Both the position numbers and the translations under genes were made by a program. DNA of 64,000 bases from Candidatus Gastranaerophilales bacterium (lineage in GTDB: Bacteria > Cyanobacteriota > Vampirovibrionia > Gastranaerophilales > Gastranaerophilaceae). Of the stretch, positions 36,378-45,848 are shown piece by piece (within the stretch, counting starts at the first letter, position 1; every line of letters begins with the position of its first letter). The notes beneath the pieces are model-generated. The model ran no database searches. It saw only the letters and a program-made list of their open reading frames with translations, and had not been told where the DNA came from. The DNA is taken from assembly GCA_900770525.1 (NCBI GenBank), contig CAAHDT010000043.1, forward strand, positions 1 to 64,000, in the 5' to 3' direction.

Positions 36378-37115
36378 ATGAGTGAACAAAACTACGAAGA
36401 TTTTATATCAACAGTAAGCCATGAACTTAGGACTCCTCTCACCTCAATCAGAGGATTTTCGCAAACTATGCTTGCTTCATGGGATAGGTTAGATGACGAA
36501 AGCAAAAAAAAATTTTTAAAAATAATAGAAGAACAGTCGAACAGATTAATATCACTGGTTGAAAATATGCTTTCCGTAACTAAATTACAATCGTCAAAAG
36601 AAAGTTTTATATTTAAAGAAACAAATATTGAACCTATTATAAAATCTGTAGTAACTGTTGTTAAAAATCAGTACACAAGTCATCAATTTAATATTTCTAT
36701 CACAAATAATCTTCCAACAATTCTGGTTGATAAAGATAAATTTCAGCAAGTTATGCTTAATCTGATTGAAAATGCTTCTAAATATTCATTTGATAATTCT
36801 CAAATAGATATTTTAGCAACGTGTAAGGATGCTAATGTTGTTTCAATTAAAATTTCAGACATTGGTGTTGGAATAGATAAAGACGATTATGAAAACATAT
36901 TTAAGAAATTTTCAAGAATCGATAACCCGCTTACTCGAAAAGTTCAAGGTAGCGGCTTAGGACTATATATAACAAAAAACATCGTAGATAAGATGAATGG
37001 AACTATAACTGTCACTTCAAAAGAATTGATTGAAAAGAATTTTAAAACAACATTTGAAGTTTGTTTTCCTGTTTGTGACATAGAAACCCAAGCGAGGGAA
37101 AAATGCAAACAGTAA
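36378..37115 (+). CDS. Soluble histidine kinase
   Basis: A 245-residue kinase with HisKA (SHELRTPLTSIRG, phospho-His near residue 15) and HATPase_c (N-box NLIENASKYS, G1 DIGVGID, G2 GSGLGLYI). There are no sensor or membrane segments: the protein starts directly with the dimerisation helices, so input must come from a partner. TTGTTT, 17 nt and TATAAT end 6 nt before ATG, a leaderless arrangement. It overlaps the response-regulator gene by 13 nt. Confidence 0.92.
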   Translation: MSEQNYEDFISTVSHELRTPLTSIRGFSQTMLASWDRLDDESKKKFLKIIEEQSNRLISLVENMLSVTKLQSSKESFIFKETNIEPIIKSVVTVVKNQYTSHQFNISITNNLPTILVDKDKFQQVMLNLIENASKYSFDNSQIDILATCKDANVVSIKISDIGVGIDKDDYENIFKKFSRIDNPLTRKVQGSGLGLYITKNIVDKMNGTITVTSKELIEKNFKTTFEVCFPVCDIETQAREKCKQ

Positions 37116-38386
37116 CATTGATAATCGACAAAAGAAAAGAGCTTTCAACAAAATATAAAAAACTGTTAGAAAATGAATATTCAGTTGTATTTGTGTCTTC
37201 TGATATTATTTCTGCTCTAAAATTTATTCAAGAGCAAGAACCCGATTTAATCATCATTTCAGACAGTGTCGATGAGGATTTGCCTGATTTTTGCAAGAAA
37301 ATTCGGGCAATGACTTATAACATGCGCCCAATAATTGTAGCTTTGTCAAAATCCGCTGAGTTAGATGACAAATTGGAGGCTTTGGCTGGCGGAGCAGATG
37401 ATTTTATAAGCGAACCGGTTAATTCTAAAGAATTTACAATGAGAATAAAAGCTCACTTAAGACGGGAATTTGAATCAAATTTGGATTCAAAAAAATTATT
37501 GCCGAATAGAAATTATTCTATGAGAGCTCTGAAAAGGATGCTGCTTTCTCATAAAAATTGGGCTTGTCTGTACATTACAATAGAAAATTTTGAAAATTAT
37601 ATGGAAGTTTATTCAAGATTGGCTTCTGATAAGCTTATTCAAACATATTCTGCAATAATCACATCAGCCCTAAATGAAGAGGATTATTTCGGCAGTGTAA
37701 AGGATAACGGTTTTCTTGTCATTACGGATAATATTAAAGTAGAAAAAATAGCTAATTTTTTAATTTTTGCATTTAATATGGTTGTTGAAAAGTTTTACTC
37801 TCCAGAAGATTTTGAACGTGGCTACATGATAATGCAGGGAGATAGCAAGGCAGGCAGACGCTCAGACTTTGTTTATACGACAATTGGGATTATAACTTCT
37901 GAAACCAAAAATTATAAAGACAATCAAGATTTAATTGCAGATTTGATTAATATACACAATTTAGCGAATATTAGCGGAAAATCAAATTACCTTATTGAAA
38001 GAACCAAGTTATCCGGAAAAAATTCTATATCTGAAAAAAAATATAATAATAAAATTTCAATAATTGAACCTGACGCCTCGCTAACCTTACTTATATCTAC
38101 AATATTAGGTTTACAAGGATATGAAGTTTTAGAAGAAGGCTCGTCTGATATCCCTGCAGTAATTATAATTGATGCAGGAGATACCGAGGAGAGAAACGGG
38201 ATTAAAATTTGCAAAAAAATAAAAAACAATCCGCAGTACACGAACTCAAAAATTATTGTTACCTCGATTTTCCATGAAAAAGAACAAATTTTGTCTGCTG
38301 GGGCAGATTTATACTTACCAAAACCATATGATATAAATTATTTGGTAAATTGGGTTGATAAATTTATTAAAGAAGTAAATGCTTAA
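37103..38386 (+). CDS. Double-receiver response regulator with degenerate GGDEF-like middle
   Basis: A 427-residue protein: receiver 1 (about 1-125, PDLIIISDSVDEDLPDF with SEPVNSKEF as Lys-less output loop), a middle domain (about 150-310) with the length and helix pattern of a diguanylate cyclase but KDNGFLVIT where GGDEF should be, and receiver 2 (about 318-425, IEPDASL, VIIIDAG, YLPKPYD) with all phosphorylation residues. Only the second receiver looks fully active. It starts inside the kinase gene, so it is its cognate partner; the output is unclear. Confidence 0.78.
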   Translation: MQTVTLIIDKRKELSTKYKKLLENEYSVVFVSSDIISALKFIQEQEPDLIIISDSVDEDLPDFCKKIRAMTYNMRPIIVALSKSAELDDKLEALAGGADDFISEPVNSKEFTMRIKAHLRREFESNLDSKKLLPNRNYSMRALKRMLLSHKNWACLYITIENFENYMEVYSRLASDKLIQTYSAIITSALNEEDYFGSVKDNGFLVITDNIKVEKIANFLIFAFNMVVEKFYSPEDFERGYMIMQGDSKAGRRSDFVYTTIGIITSETKNYKDNQDLIADLINIHNLANISGKSNYLIERTKLSGKNSISEKKYNNKISIIEPDASLTLLISTILGLQGYEVLEEGSSDIPAVIIIDAGDTEERNGIKICKKIKNNPQYTNSKIIVTSIFHEKEQILSAGADLYLPKPYDINYLVNWVDKFIKEVNA

Positions 38387-38472
38387 TGACTTTTTATTAC
38401 CCGCTTTGTCTATTTTACTTAAAATAATTTTATAGTATTATTTAGTAAGAATTTATTTTGAGAGGGGATTAG

Positions 38473-41058
38473 ATGAGAAAAATTGTATTGCTTCTTGCGT
38501 TATTATTAATCGGGAATTTAAGCTTTTCAGCGGATAATATTCAGAAATTCACACTTGATAATGGACAAATTGTTATAATTGACGAAGTCAAATCAAATCC
38601 GATTGTAACAATGGATACATGGGTTAAAACCGGTTCAGTAAATGAAGATGATACGAATAATGGGGTATCACACTTTTTGGAACACTTATTCTTTAAAGGT
38701 TCAAAGAATCACGCTCCGGGTGAATTTGACAAGCTTCTTGAAACCAAAGGAGCTGTTACAAATGCTGCAACAAGCAAAGATTTTACGCATTATTACATAA
38801 CAATTCCATCAAAATATTTTTCTGAAGCACTATCTTTACATGCAGACATGCTTCTTAATCCGCTTATTCCAAGAAAAGAACTTGAAAATGAAAGAAAAGT
38901 AGTCTTAGAAGAAATTGCAAAAGATGAAAAGTCTCCCAATAATGTTGTGTATGAAAATTTGGTGAATATGTTATATAATACTCATCCGTATAAAAGAAAA
39001 GTTATAGGAAACCAGCAGGTTATCAGTACAATCCATAGGGATGAAATTCTTGATTATTATAACAAATGGTATTTCCCGGCAAACATGGTTACGGTAATTG
39101 TCGGTGATGTTGATGCGCAAGATGTTCTAAATCAAGTTAAACGAAATTTTACCTCTGAAATAAAAAAATCTCCTAAACCAATTTATCCAAAGGAAGAACA
39201 ATTAAAAAAACAAAAACGTCAAGTTGAATACTTAAAAACACAATCCGGATACATGCTAATAGGATTTAGAGGTGTAAACATAAACAATGAGGACAGCTAT
39301 GCACTTGATGTACTTGCAACAATTCTTGGGGATGGTCGCTCATCTGTATTTTACAAAACAATTAAAGACAAATTACAACTTGCAACAAGTATATCGGCTT
39401 CCAATTCTGGATTTAAAGATGATGGAATTTTCTATATTTCAGCAGCATTTAATCCTGAAAAAGAAGAGCGCCTAGAAAATGAAATATTCTCTCAAATTAA
39501 ACAAATACAAAAAAATGGAGTAACTCAAGAACAGACAAACCTTGCCAAAAACGTTATTGAACGTGATACATATTATGCAAGAGAATCTATTTCAAATATC
39601 GCTCAAGAAATTGGCTACGTAATGGTAACATCAGGCAATCTAGGTGTTTATGAGAATTATGTTGATAACATAAAAAAGGTTACACCGGAAGATATTAAAC
39701 GCGTTGCAAACAAATATCTCGGCACTGAAAAGGCAGCAATATCAATTGTACTGCCGGAAGATGCAAAGGATGTAAAAATATCAACTGTAACCCCAAACGT
39801 TAAAAAGCCCGAGTTTGTTAGCGCACAAGGAGGTTCTGAAAAATACAACCTTACCAATAATGCAACTTTAGTTTTGACTCCAAACAATTCAAATGAAATT
39901 GTTGCAATCAGCATATTTGCCAAAGGTGGGAACTTTATTGAACCCAAAAAAGGAACAGCAAATTTAACAGCCGCAACAATGCTCAAAGGAACAAATAAAT
40001 ACACCTCACAGGAACTTGCAGAAATACTTGAAGACAACGGAATAAAAATTGAGCCATCAGTTCGCTCTGATGCGTTTACCGTAACAGTTTTGACAACAAC
40101 TCAACAGTACGTAAAAACATTAGAGCTTTTAAACGAAGTTTTGAATAATGCTACATTTTCAGAATATGAGCTGGATAAAGTTAAAAATGACAAACTTAAT
40201 GCAATAAAAAAATCTCGAGATATTCCGCTAAATGTTGCTCTAGAAGGTTATAAACACCTGATATTTGCAGGAACACCATATTCAAATTCCACAATCGATT
40301 TAGAAAAAAATATTCCAAATATCACAAGAGATGAAATCGTATCTTATTATAGAAATATTTTCAATCCTAAAAATATAATAATTTCAATTAACGGAAATGT
40401 TGACACTGATAAAACTGCCGAGGCATTTTCTAATATGTTCAAAGATAATCAATCTGACAAAACATTTGATTATTTATCACATAAAACTGAAATTAAACCA
40501 ATCGAAACATCTAAAACTTTGATAAAAAAGGTAGACACCAATACAGATTGGATATTTTTAGCTTGGCAGACTGCGGGATTAGAAAATAAAAAAGACTACG
40601 CAACGCTACAAGTAATTGACTCTTTACTTGGGACAGGCATGAGTTCTCGATTATTTAAAAATCTTAGGGATCAGGAAGGGCTTGCTTATCAATTAGGCTC
40701 CGGATATTCGGCAAATATATTGAGAGGCGCATTCGTAGTTTATATTGGTACAAATCCTGAAACATACGATAAAGCACTACAAGGTTTGTTCAGGGAAATA
40801 AACAAGCTAAAAACAGAATTTGTTGGTACAAAAGAACTTCAAGAAGCAAAAGATAAGTTAAGCGGACAATTTTTGATTGCGCTTGAAACTAATCTTGACA
40901 AAGCTTCGACAGTCGGTTGGTTTGAAACTGCAGGCGAAGGATATAACTTTGTTAAAGAATATGATGAGCTGATTAATTCAGTAACCGAAAATGATATAAT
41001 GCGCGTTGCAAACAAATATTTTAATAGTAACTATGTATTATCAGCAGTAAAAAAATAA
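38473..41058 (+). CDS. M16-family zinc metalloprotease, two-domain
   Basis: An 861-residue exported protein: signal peptide (about 1-20), then two M16 halves. The N-terminal half has the inverted zinc motif HFLEH (His67, Glu70, His71) and a downstream Glu in VVLEEIAKDE; the C-terminal half (about 440-861) lacks the metal motif and holds the substrate-binding RGAFVVYIGTNPE pattern. It degrades peptides in the periplasm or at the surface, like PqqL or insulysin relatives. AGAGGGG precedes the ATG. Confidence 0.92.
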   Translation: MRKIVLLLALLLIGNLSFSADNIQKFTLDNGQIVIIDEVKSNPIVTMDTWVKTGSVNEDDTNNGVSHFLEHLFFKGSKNHAPGEFDKLLETKGAVTNAATSKDFTHYYITIPSKYFSEALSLHADMLLNPLIPRKELENERKVVLEEIAKDEKSPNNVVYENLVNMLYNTHPYKRKVIGNQQVISTIHRDEILDYYNKWYFPANMVTVIVGDVDAQDVLNQVKRNFTSEIKKSPKPIYPKEEQLKKQKRQVEYLKTQSGYMLIGFRGVNINNEDSYALDVLATILGDGRSSVFYKTIKDKLQLATSISASNSGFKDDGIFYISAAFNPEKEERLENEIFSQIKQIQKNGVTQEQTNLAKNVIERDTYYARESISNIAQEIGYVMVTSGNLGVYENYVDNIKKVTPEDIKRVANKYLGTEKAAISIVLPEDAKDVKISTVTPNVKKPEFVSAQGGSEKYNLTNNATLVLTPNNSNEIVAISIFAKGGNFIEPKKGTANLTAATMLKGTNKYTSQELAEILEDNGIKIEPSVRSDAFTVTVLTTTQQYVKTLELLNEVLNNATFSEYELDKVKNDKLNAIKKSRDIPLNVALEGYKHLIFAGTPYSNSTIDLEKNIPNITRDEIVSYYRNIFNPKNIIISINGNVDTDKTAEAFSNMFKDNQSDKTFDYLSHKTEIKPIETSKTLIKKVDTNTDWIFLAWQTAGLENKKDYATLQVIDSLLGTGMSSRLFKNLRDQEGLAYQLGSGYSANILRGAFVVYIGTNPETYDKALQGLFREINKLKTEFVGTKELQEAKDKLSGQFLIALETNLDKASTVGWFETAGEGYNFVKEYDELINSVTENDIMRVANKYFNSNYVLSAVKK

Positions 41059-41085
41059 GAAATTTTGTGATAGAATGGCATTAAT

Positions 41086-42096
41086 ATGAAAAAGAGAAAG
41101 CTAATCGCATTAACAATAACAATCCTTTTACTTGTAATTATCTTGCATAAGATTAATTGGCAAGAATTGTGGCATACGTTTAAAAATTTTGATTTTAAAA
41201 ATATTTGGGCGATTACTTTTTTGTATATCCTGACAATGTATATTCGAGGGATTAGGTGGAAAGCGTTGTTACTTAATGACAAAAGATATTCAAGCCTGCA
41301 TTTGGGGCAAATATTTACTGTTGGCAGTATGCTTAATGTATTTTTACCGGCACGTGCCGGCGATATGTATCGAGCATATTATTTAGGTTCAGTCAAAAAC
41401 GAAAAAAAAATGAAAGTATTCGGCTCTATTATTTTAGAAAGAACACTTGATGGTGTAAGTGTATTTTTAATACTACTAGCAGCGGTTTTACTTTATTGTA
41501 AGCAACAATGGATTTTAAATTTATCTTATGGCATCGGTGCTCTTTTTATAGGATGTTTACTTATATTCTATTTGATATTTAAATTCAACAAAATCAACCA
41601 AATTTGTGACAAAATAAAAGATTTGATAAAGTTTTTACCGCAAAAAATCCATGCACCTGCTGAAAAAATAATTGACAAGTGCTGCGACTATTCGAATTCT
41701 TTTATGGAAGGCTTTGAAGTACTGAACAGTTGGAAATATTCTCTAATTTCAGTAATAACAAGTTTTGCAATTTGGGGAATAGAGGCGTATGTCGCATATC
41801 TGATTTTGGATAGCTTTAACTTAGGTCTTGGCTTTGCCGCAAGCTTATTTGTAATAAGCTTAATATCGTTCTCTACAATGATTCCGTCAACATCGGTATT
41901 CCTTGGACCATACCAATATGCATATATTCTTGCTTTAAACATTTTTGGAATTGAAAAATCAACAACACTTGCGATATCAACCGTACATCAAGGAATATTA
42001 GTTCTAATACTAACTATATTGGGTGGATATTATTTACTAAAATTTAACATCTCAATAAAAGACATTGAGAACAACAAAGAAGGTAATAATAATTAG
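41086..42096 (+). CDS. Flippase-like membrane protein (UPF0104/LPG synthase TM type)
   Basis: A 336-residue protein with about eight transmembrane segments. The FLPARAGDMYRAYYLG motif and ERTLDGVSVFLILL are characteristic of the lysylphosphatidylglycerol-synthase TM/UPF0104 family, many members of which translocate lipid-linked intermediates. It lies 27 nt after the protease. The substrate is unknown. Confidence 0.85.
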   Translation: MKKRKLIALTITILLLVIILHKINWQELWHTFKNFDFKNIWAITFLYILTMYIRGIRWKALLLNDKRYSSLHLGQIFTVGSMLNVFLPARAGDMYRAYYLGSVKNEKKMKVFGSIILERTLDGVSVFLILLAAVLLYCKQQWILNLSYGIGALFIGCLLIFYLIFKFNKINQICDKIKDLIKFLPQKIHAPAEKIIDKCCDYSNSFMEGFEVLNSWKYSLISVITSFAIWGIEAYVAYLILDSFNLGLGFAASLFVISLISFSTMIPSTSVFLGPYQYAYILALNIFGIEKSTTLAISTVHQGILVLILTILGGYYLLKFNISIKDIENNKEGNNN

Positions 42097-42108
42097 TCAA
42101 AAAGAATT

Positions 42109-42753
42109 TTAGATATTAAAGCTCTTTCTTGAACCTTCTTCATGGTAGAAACCGCCACCACAAACAGATTCAACGACTTTTAGAACAAATTCTCTGGCGG
42201 CATCAATTTGCGGAATTTGTAATTCTCGACTGCCTAAGTGACGGATTTTCAAAATTGCATTATGTGTAGTTTCTGCCGGAACAAACAACGAAGCTATTTC
42301 TTCATCTAATAATCTTGCCATTTCTTCTTTATGGTCTTTAACTCCAACCATAATTTCGTTATAATTTCCCTTTATTGCCATTATTCTTGTTGAAAACAAA
42401 TGATTTAAGTTTTCACGATACAAAACTTGTGGCTGAAAATTACAACGAGTTGTAAAACTGATTTTGTGCCACAAAATATTCATAATCACAACGGATTTTT
42501 GCGGATCTGTATCAACGTAAATATTTTGAGTAGTAACTCCACGTGAGGAAAACGCCTCTTTCAAAATATCCGTTACATCCATAATTTCTTCAATCATTCT
42601 TGAAAAAATTTCTGTTGAATTTATTGTCGCATGCTGATAATCTAAAAACTGCTTATACATGTGCGCAGAAACAAGTCCTACGCGCTCTTGCACTAATGCA
42701 GACTTTCTTGATGATGTTTCAGAATTATCAAAACTTTCGTAATTATTTAGCAA
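42109..42753 (-). CDS. Conserved-looking hypothetical protein
   Basis: A soluble protein of about 214 residues with no recognised domain. Helical, Met/Glu-rich middle (EEIMDVTDILKEAFSSRG), then beta-rich SVVIMNILWHKISFTTRC and CGGGFYHEEGS near the C-terminus. The start is uncertain: no ATG exists in the first 70 residues of the open frame; I prefer TTG 42753, which has AAGGACGGG upstream, over TTG 42867. Confidence 0.55.
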   Translation of the reverse strand: MLNNYESFDNSETSSRKSALVQERVGLVSAHMYKQFLDYQHATINSTEIFSRMIEEIMDVTDILKEAFSSRGVTTQNIYVDTDPQKSVVIMNILWHKISFTTRCNFQPQVLYRENLNHLFSTRIMAIKGNYNEIMVGVKDHKEEMARLLDEEIASLFVPAETTHNAILKIRHLGSRELQIPQIDAAREFVLKVVESVCGGGFYHEEGSRKSFNI

Positions 42754-42935
42754 TTTTTGCCCGTCCTTTATACCATATTTTAATAATAAACATGCAAATA
42801 TGTAAAGATTATAAGAAGTTTCGTTACAAAAATGAATACATATTAAAGCCGATTTATTAAATGTCAAATTTGAAAAAATATTTCAAATATCTTAATGTTC
42901 TTGCATAGTATACTAAGCCGTGTTACTATTAAGTT

Positions 42936-43361
42936 ATGAAAAATATTATTGAACAAAGAGTTTTTTACGCAGATACAGATGCATACAGAGTTGTCTGGCA
43001 TGGTGCATATTTAAGATGGCTTGAGCGCGGTAGAGTAGAGCTATGCGAAATGCTTGGTCATGATTTAAAGGATTTAGAAGAACAAGATATTTTGTTGCCG
43101 GTAACTAACCTGAATATAAAATACAAAATGTCAGCAAGGCTTAATGATGTAGTTGTAATTGAAACTGAAATTACAAAATTTAACGGTCTTTCAGCAACTT
43201 TTAAACAATACATAAGACTGAAATCGACAGGCAAACTACTTATTGAAGCTGATGTCGATATTGTAGCAATTTCACATTCTACAGGTAAATTATACAGAAG
43301 AATGCCTGAAGTTTTGGCAAAATCTTTTGATGGTGAAGTAAAATGTCTTCAACACGTTTAA
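42936..43361 (+). CDS. Acyl-CoA thioesterase, hot-dog fold (YbgC/4HBT)
   Basis: A 141-residue thioesterase: VFYADTDAYRVVWHGAYLRWLERGR contains the catalytic Asp and the HGAY motif of the 4-hydroxybenzoyl-CoA/YbgC group. TTGCAT, 17 nt and TACTAT end 6 nt before ATG with no ribosome site (leaderless). It overlaps the pseudouridine synthase gene by 19 nt. Confidence 0.9.
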   Translation: MKNIIEQRVFYADTDAYRVVWHGAYLRWLERGRVELCEMLGHDLKDLEEQDILLPVTNLNIKYKMSARLNDVVVIETEITKFNGLSATFKQYIRLKSTGKLLIEADVDIVAISHSTGKLYRRMPEVLAKSFDGEVKCLQHV

Positions 43362-44080
43362 ATAAATATATAGCCTCGTCCGGATTATGCTCAAGACGAA
43401 AAGCAGATGAACTTATTGAGCAAGGTCTTGTGATGGTTAATGGAAAGAAAGTAACAGAGCTTGCTTTTCATGTGTCAGATAAGGATAAGGTTTTTGTAAA
43501 CCAAAAACTTATTCATCCGGTAAAACACCAGTACTATCGCTTTTACAAGCCAGCAGGATATATTACAACTGCTGATGATGAAAAAGGACGAAAGACTATA
43601 TATGATATTTTACCCGATAGTTTACGTGGTTTGCGTCCAGTGGGAAGGTTGGACAAAGAGTCTACTGGCTTGTTAATTTTAACTAATGACGGAGATTTGA
43701 TACAAGAACTTACGCACCCGTCAGTTAAAGTGCCTAAAATTTACCTTGTCCAGATTGATGGAGCGATTCACCAACATCAACTTGAAGAACTTGCAAACGG
43801 GATTGAAATTGAACCGCAAAAAATTGCTTATGCTGATATTGAGGTTCTTGAAGCGGATAAAAATCACACAATGATGCAAGTTACACTATATCAAGGAATG
43901 AATCGCCAAATCAGAAAAATGTTTGAACACATTGGGTTTGAGGTTAAATCATTAAAAAGAATTCAACATGCAACAATTCAATTAACAGGATTAAAAAGGG
44001 GCGAATTCAAGCCGATTAAGCCTGCTCAAATCAAAGAATTACGAAACTTTCTAAACAGATTGGCTGCAAAGTCATGCTAA
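43343..44080 (+). CDS. Pseudouridine synthase RsuA/RluB family
   Basis: A 245-residue enzyme with an N-terminal S4 RNA-binding domain (LNKYIASSGLCSRRKADELI) and the catalytic GRLDKESTGLLILTNDG motif (Asp nucleophile). It modifies rRNA; whether 16S U516-like or 23S U2605-like cannot be told. Overlaps both neighbours (thioesterase, coaE), so the three are one operon. Confidence 0.93.
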   Translation: MSSTRLNKYIASSGLCSRRKADELIEQGLVMVNGKKVTELAFHVSDKDKVFVNQKLIHPVKHQYYRFYKPAGYITTADDEKGRKTIYDILPDSLRGLRPVGRLDKESTGLLILTNDGDLIQELTHPSVKVPKIYLVQIDGAIHQHQLEELANGIEIEPQKIAYADIEVLEADKNHTMMQVTLYQGMNRQIRKMFEHIGFEVKSLKRIQHATIQLTGLKRGEFKPIKPAQIKELRNFLNRLAAKSC

Positions 44081-44652
44081 AAATTGCAATAACAGGAAAT
44101 ATTGCATCCGGAAAAACTAGTGTTCAGAGAATTTTAGCGCAAAAGCACTACAAAGTTCTTGATACAGATATTGTAGGACACAGGCTGCTAGACGAGTTAC
44201 CTGAAATTAAAACACTGTTTTCTAAATATGATATTTTTGACAAGGACGGAAAGATTAATCGTACAGAACTCGGGAAACTTGTTTTTACTAATTCAAATTT
44301 AAAAGCAAAACTTGAAGCTATCATTCATCCTGCTATAAAACAAGAAATACTCAAATTTTTTGATTACAATGCAGATGAAAAAGTAGTGTTTGTCGGAATT
44401 CCTCTTTTATTTGAAACAAATATGAGAGATATTTTTGATAAAGCCGTATTAATTTATACAAATGACAATATAAGAAAAGAACGCCTGATAAAACGTAACT
44501 CATACACTGCTGAATACGCACAATGCAGAATGGATTCTCAAATGCCACAAGACGATAAAAAGACGCTTTGTGAGCACATTATAGATAATAGTGGCTCACT
44601 AGATAATCTAAAGTCAGAAGTTGAAAAATTTTTAGAAGATATTTCCGCCTAA
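44074..44652 (+). CDS. coaE: Dephospho-CoA kinase
   Basis: A 192-residue kinase with P-loop ITGNIASGKTSVQRIL, LDTDIVGH substrate loop and IIHPAIK. It catalyses the last step of CoA synthesis. Starts 7 nt inside the preceding pseudouridine synthase and ends at the base adjacent to the convergent M23 gene. Confidence 0.95.
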   Translation: MLKIAITGNIASGKTSVQRILAQKHYKVLDTDIVGHRLLDELPEIKTLFSKYDIFDKDGKINRTELGKLVFTNSNLKAKLEAIIHPAIKQEILKFFDYNADEKVVFVGIPLLFETNMRDIFDKAVLIYTNDNIRKERLIKRNSYTAEYAQCRMDSQMPQDDKKTLCEHIIDNSGSLDNLKSEVEKFLEDISA

Positions 44653-45414
44653 TTATGCGTAATTGCCAATATATTTAGTTGGATTTACAGCGGTACCATT
44701 TTCTCTAACCTCAAAATGCAAGTGAGGACCAGTTGAAACTCCTGTACTTCCAACATAACCAATTAATTGACCTTTTTTAACGGTTTGTCCTGCTCTAACG
44801 ACAGACTTGCTCAAGTGTCCATAACGACTTGTTACATTTACACCGTTTATGTTTCCATTGTCCATATAAATAGCATTACCGTAACCGCCAACTTTGCCGG
44901 AAGTTGTAATTCTACCATCTGCAGGAGCATAAACAGGTGTCATTGATTTTGCTCCGATATCCATGCCTTTGTGGTTTGAACTTGCACCTTTAGTAGGACG
45001 AGAACGTCGTCCAAATACGCTTGTCACAACCCCCTTAACAGGTTTAGCCCATTTGCCGACAGTCGCCTTAAAAGTATTTGCTATAGCTTTGACAGGCGCA
45101 GAATCCAATATTTTTTGCCCTATGCTTTTCAATGAAGGAAGTATAGGCAAAGAAAACGAGCTAACTGATGGGAATGCAAATGGCATAAAGCTTGACATCC
45201 CTAAAAATCCGCCTGAAAAAGATGGAGTCGCCCCAAAGGACAAGTCGTTCAATGGGAAATCAGGCAAAAAAGAACTTGAATGTCCAAAAGGTGACATTGT
45301 AAAAATAGATTTGGAACTTGAAAATAAATTATCAGAGAATGCTGGCATGTACCCACTCGTCAAACGACTGGAGTTGATATTCCTTATGAAATTTTGAATA
45401 ATTTTTACATCCAA
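44653..45414 (-). CDS. M23-family peptidase (LytM-like)
   Basis: A 253-residue protein with a Phe/Ser/Pro-rich N-terminal half (about 1-95) and a C-terminal M23 domain: SNHKGMDIGA (first zinc His and Asp), YGHLSKS and HLHFEVREN carry the metal/catalytic residues. No classical signal peptide is seen. The start appears to be TTG 45414 with GGGGAC upstream; an internal start is possible. It probably trims murein cross-bridges. Confidence 0.85.
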   Translation of the reverse strand: MDVKIIQNFIRNINSSRLTSGYMPAFSDNLFSSSKSIFTMSPFGHSSSFLPDFPLNDLSFGATPSFSGGFLGMSSFMPFAFPSVSSFSLPILPSLKSIGQKILDSAPVKAIANTFKATVGKWAKPVKGVVTSVFGRRSRPTKGASSNHKGMDIGAKSMTPVYAPADGRITTSGKVGGYGNAIYMDNGNINGVNVTSRYGHLSKSVVRAGQTVKKGQLIGYVGSTGVSTGPHLHFEVRENGTAVNPTKYIGNYA

Positions 45415-45569
45415 AATATTGTCCCCGACATTTAATAATTCCCTTATTTATATAAAGTATTTTGCTACACAAAAATTGCCTTTTGTTAATAATTATTAAC
45501 TACTTTTCTAAAATGAACAAAATACAAATAAAATCGTTACTATTAATGTAGTAAAAAGGAGAGTAAGTT

Positions 45570-45848
45570 ATGAGGAATTTGAAAAAAATTATGTGTGTTT
45601 TTAGTATTATTGCAATTGTAGGCAGCACAATTCCTGCATCAGCTAAATGTCGTGGCGACAACTACTACAGATACAAGGAACCGCCTAGACACGAAAGAGT
45701 AGTTGTAAAAAAATATTATGACAGACCTGAATACAGACCGCCGGTAGTTGAACATAGAGTGTACAGAAATAACAACACAGGTGCGGTTGCAGGTGGAATC
45801 GTTGCAGGAGCAATCATTGGAGGTATAATAGCAGCTATCGTTGACTAA
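45570..45848 (+). CDS. Small exported glycine-zipper protein
   Basis: A 92-residue protein with signal peptide (to about residue 26, PASA), an Arg/Tyr/Pro-rich middle and a C-terminal hydrophobic Gly-rich helix (GAVAGGIVAGAIIGGIIAAI). The layout is that of small glycine-zipper envelope proteins. AGGAGAG precedes the ATG. The stop overlaps the convergent rnhB. Confidence 0.72.
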   Translation: MRNLKKIMCVFSIIAIVGSTIPASAKCRGDNYYRYKEPPRHERVVVKKYYDRPEYRPPVVEHRVYRNNNTGAVAGGIVAGAIIGGIIAAIVD

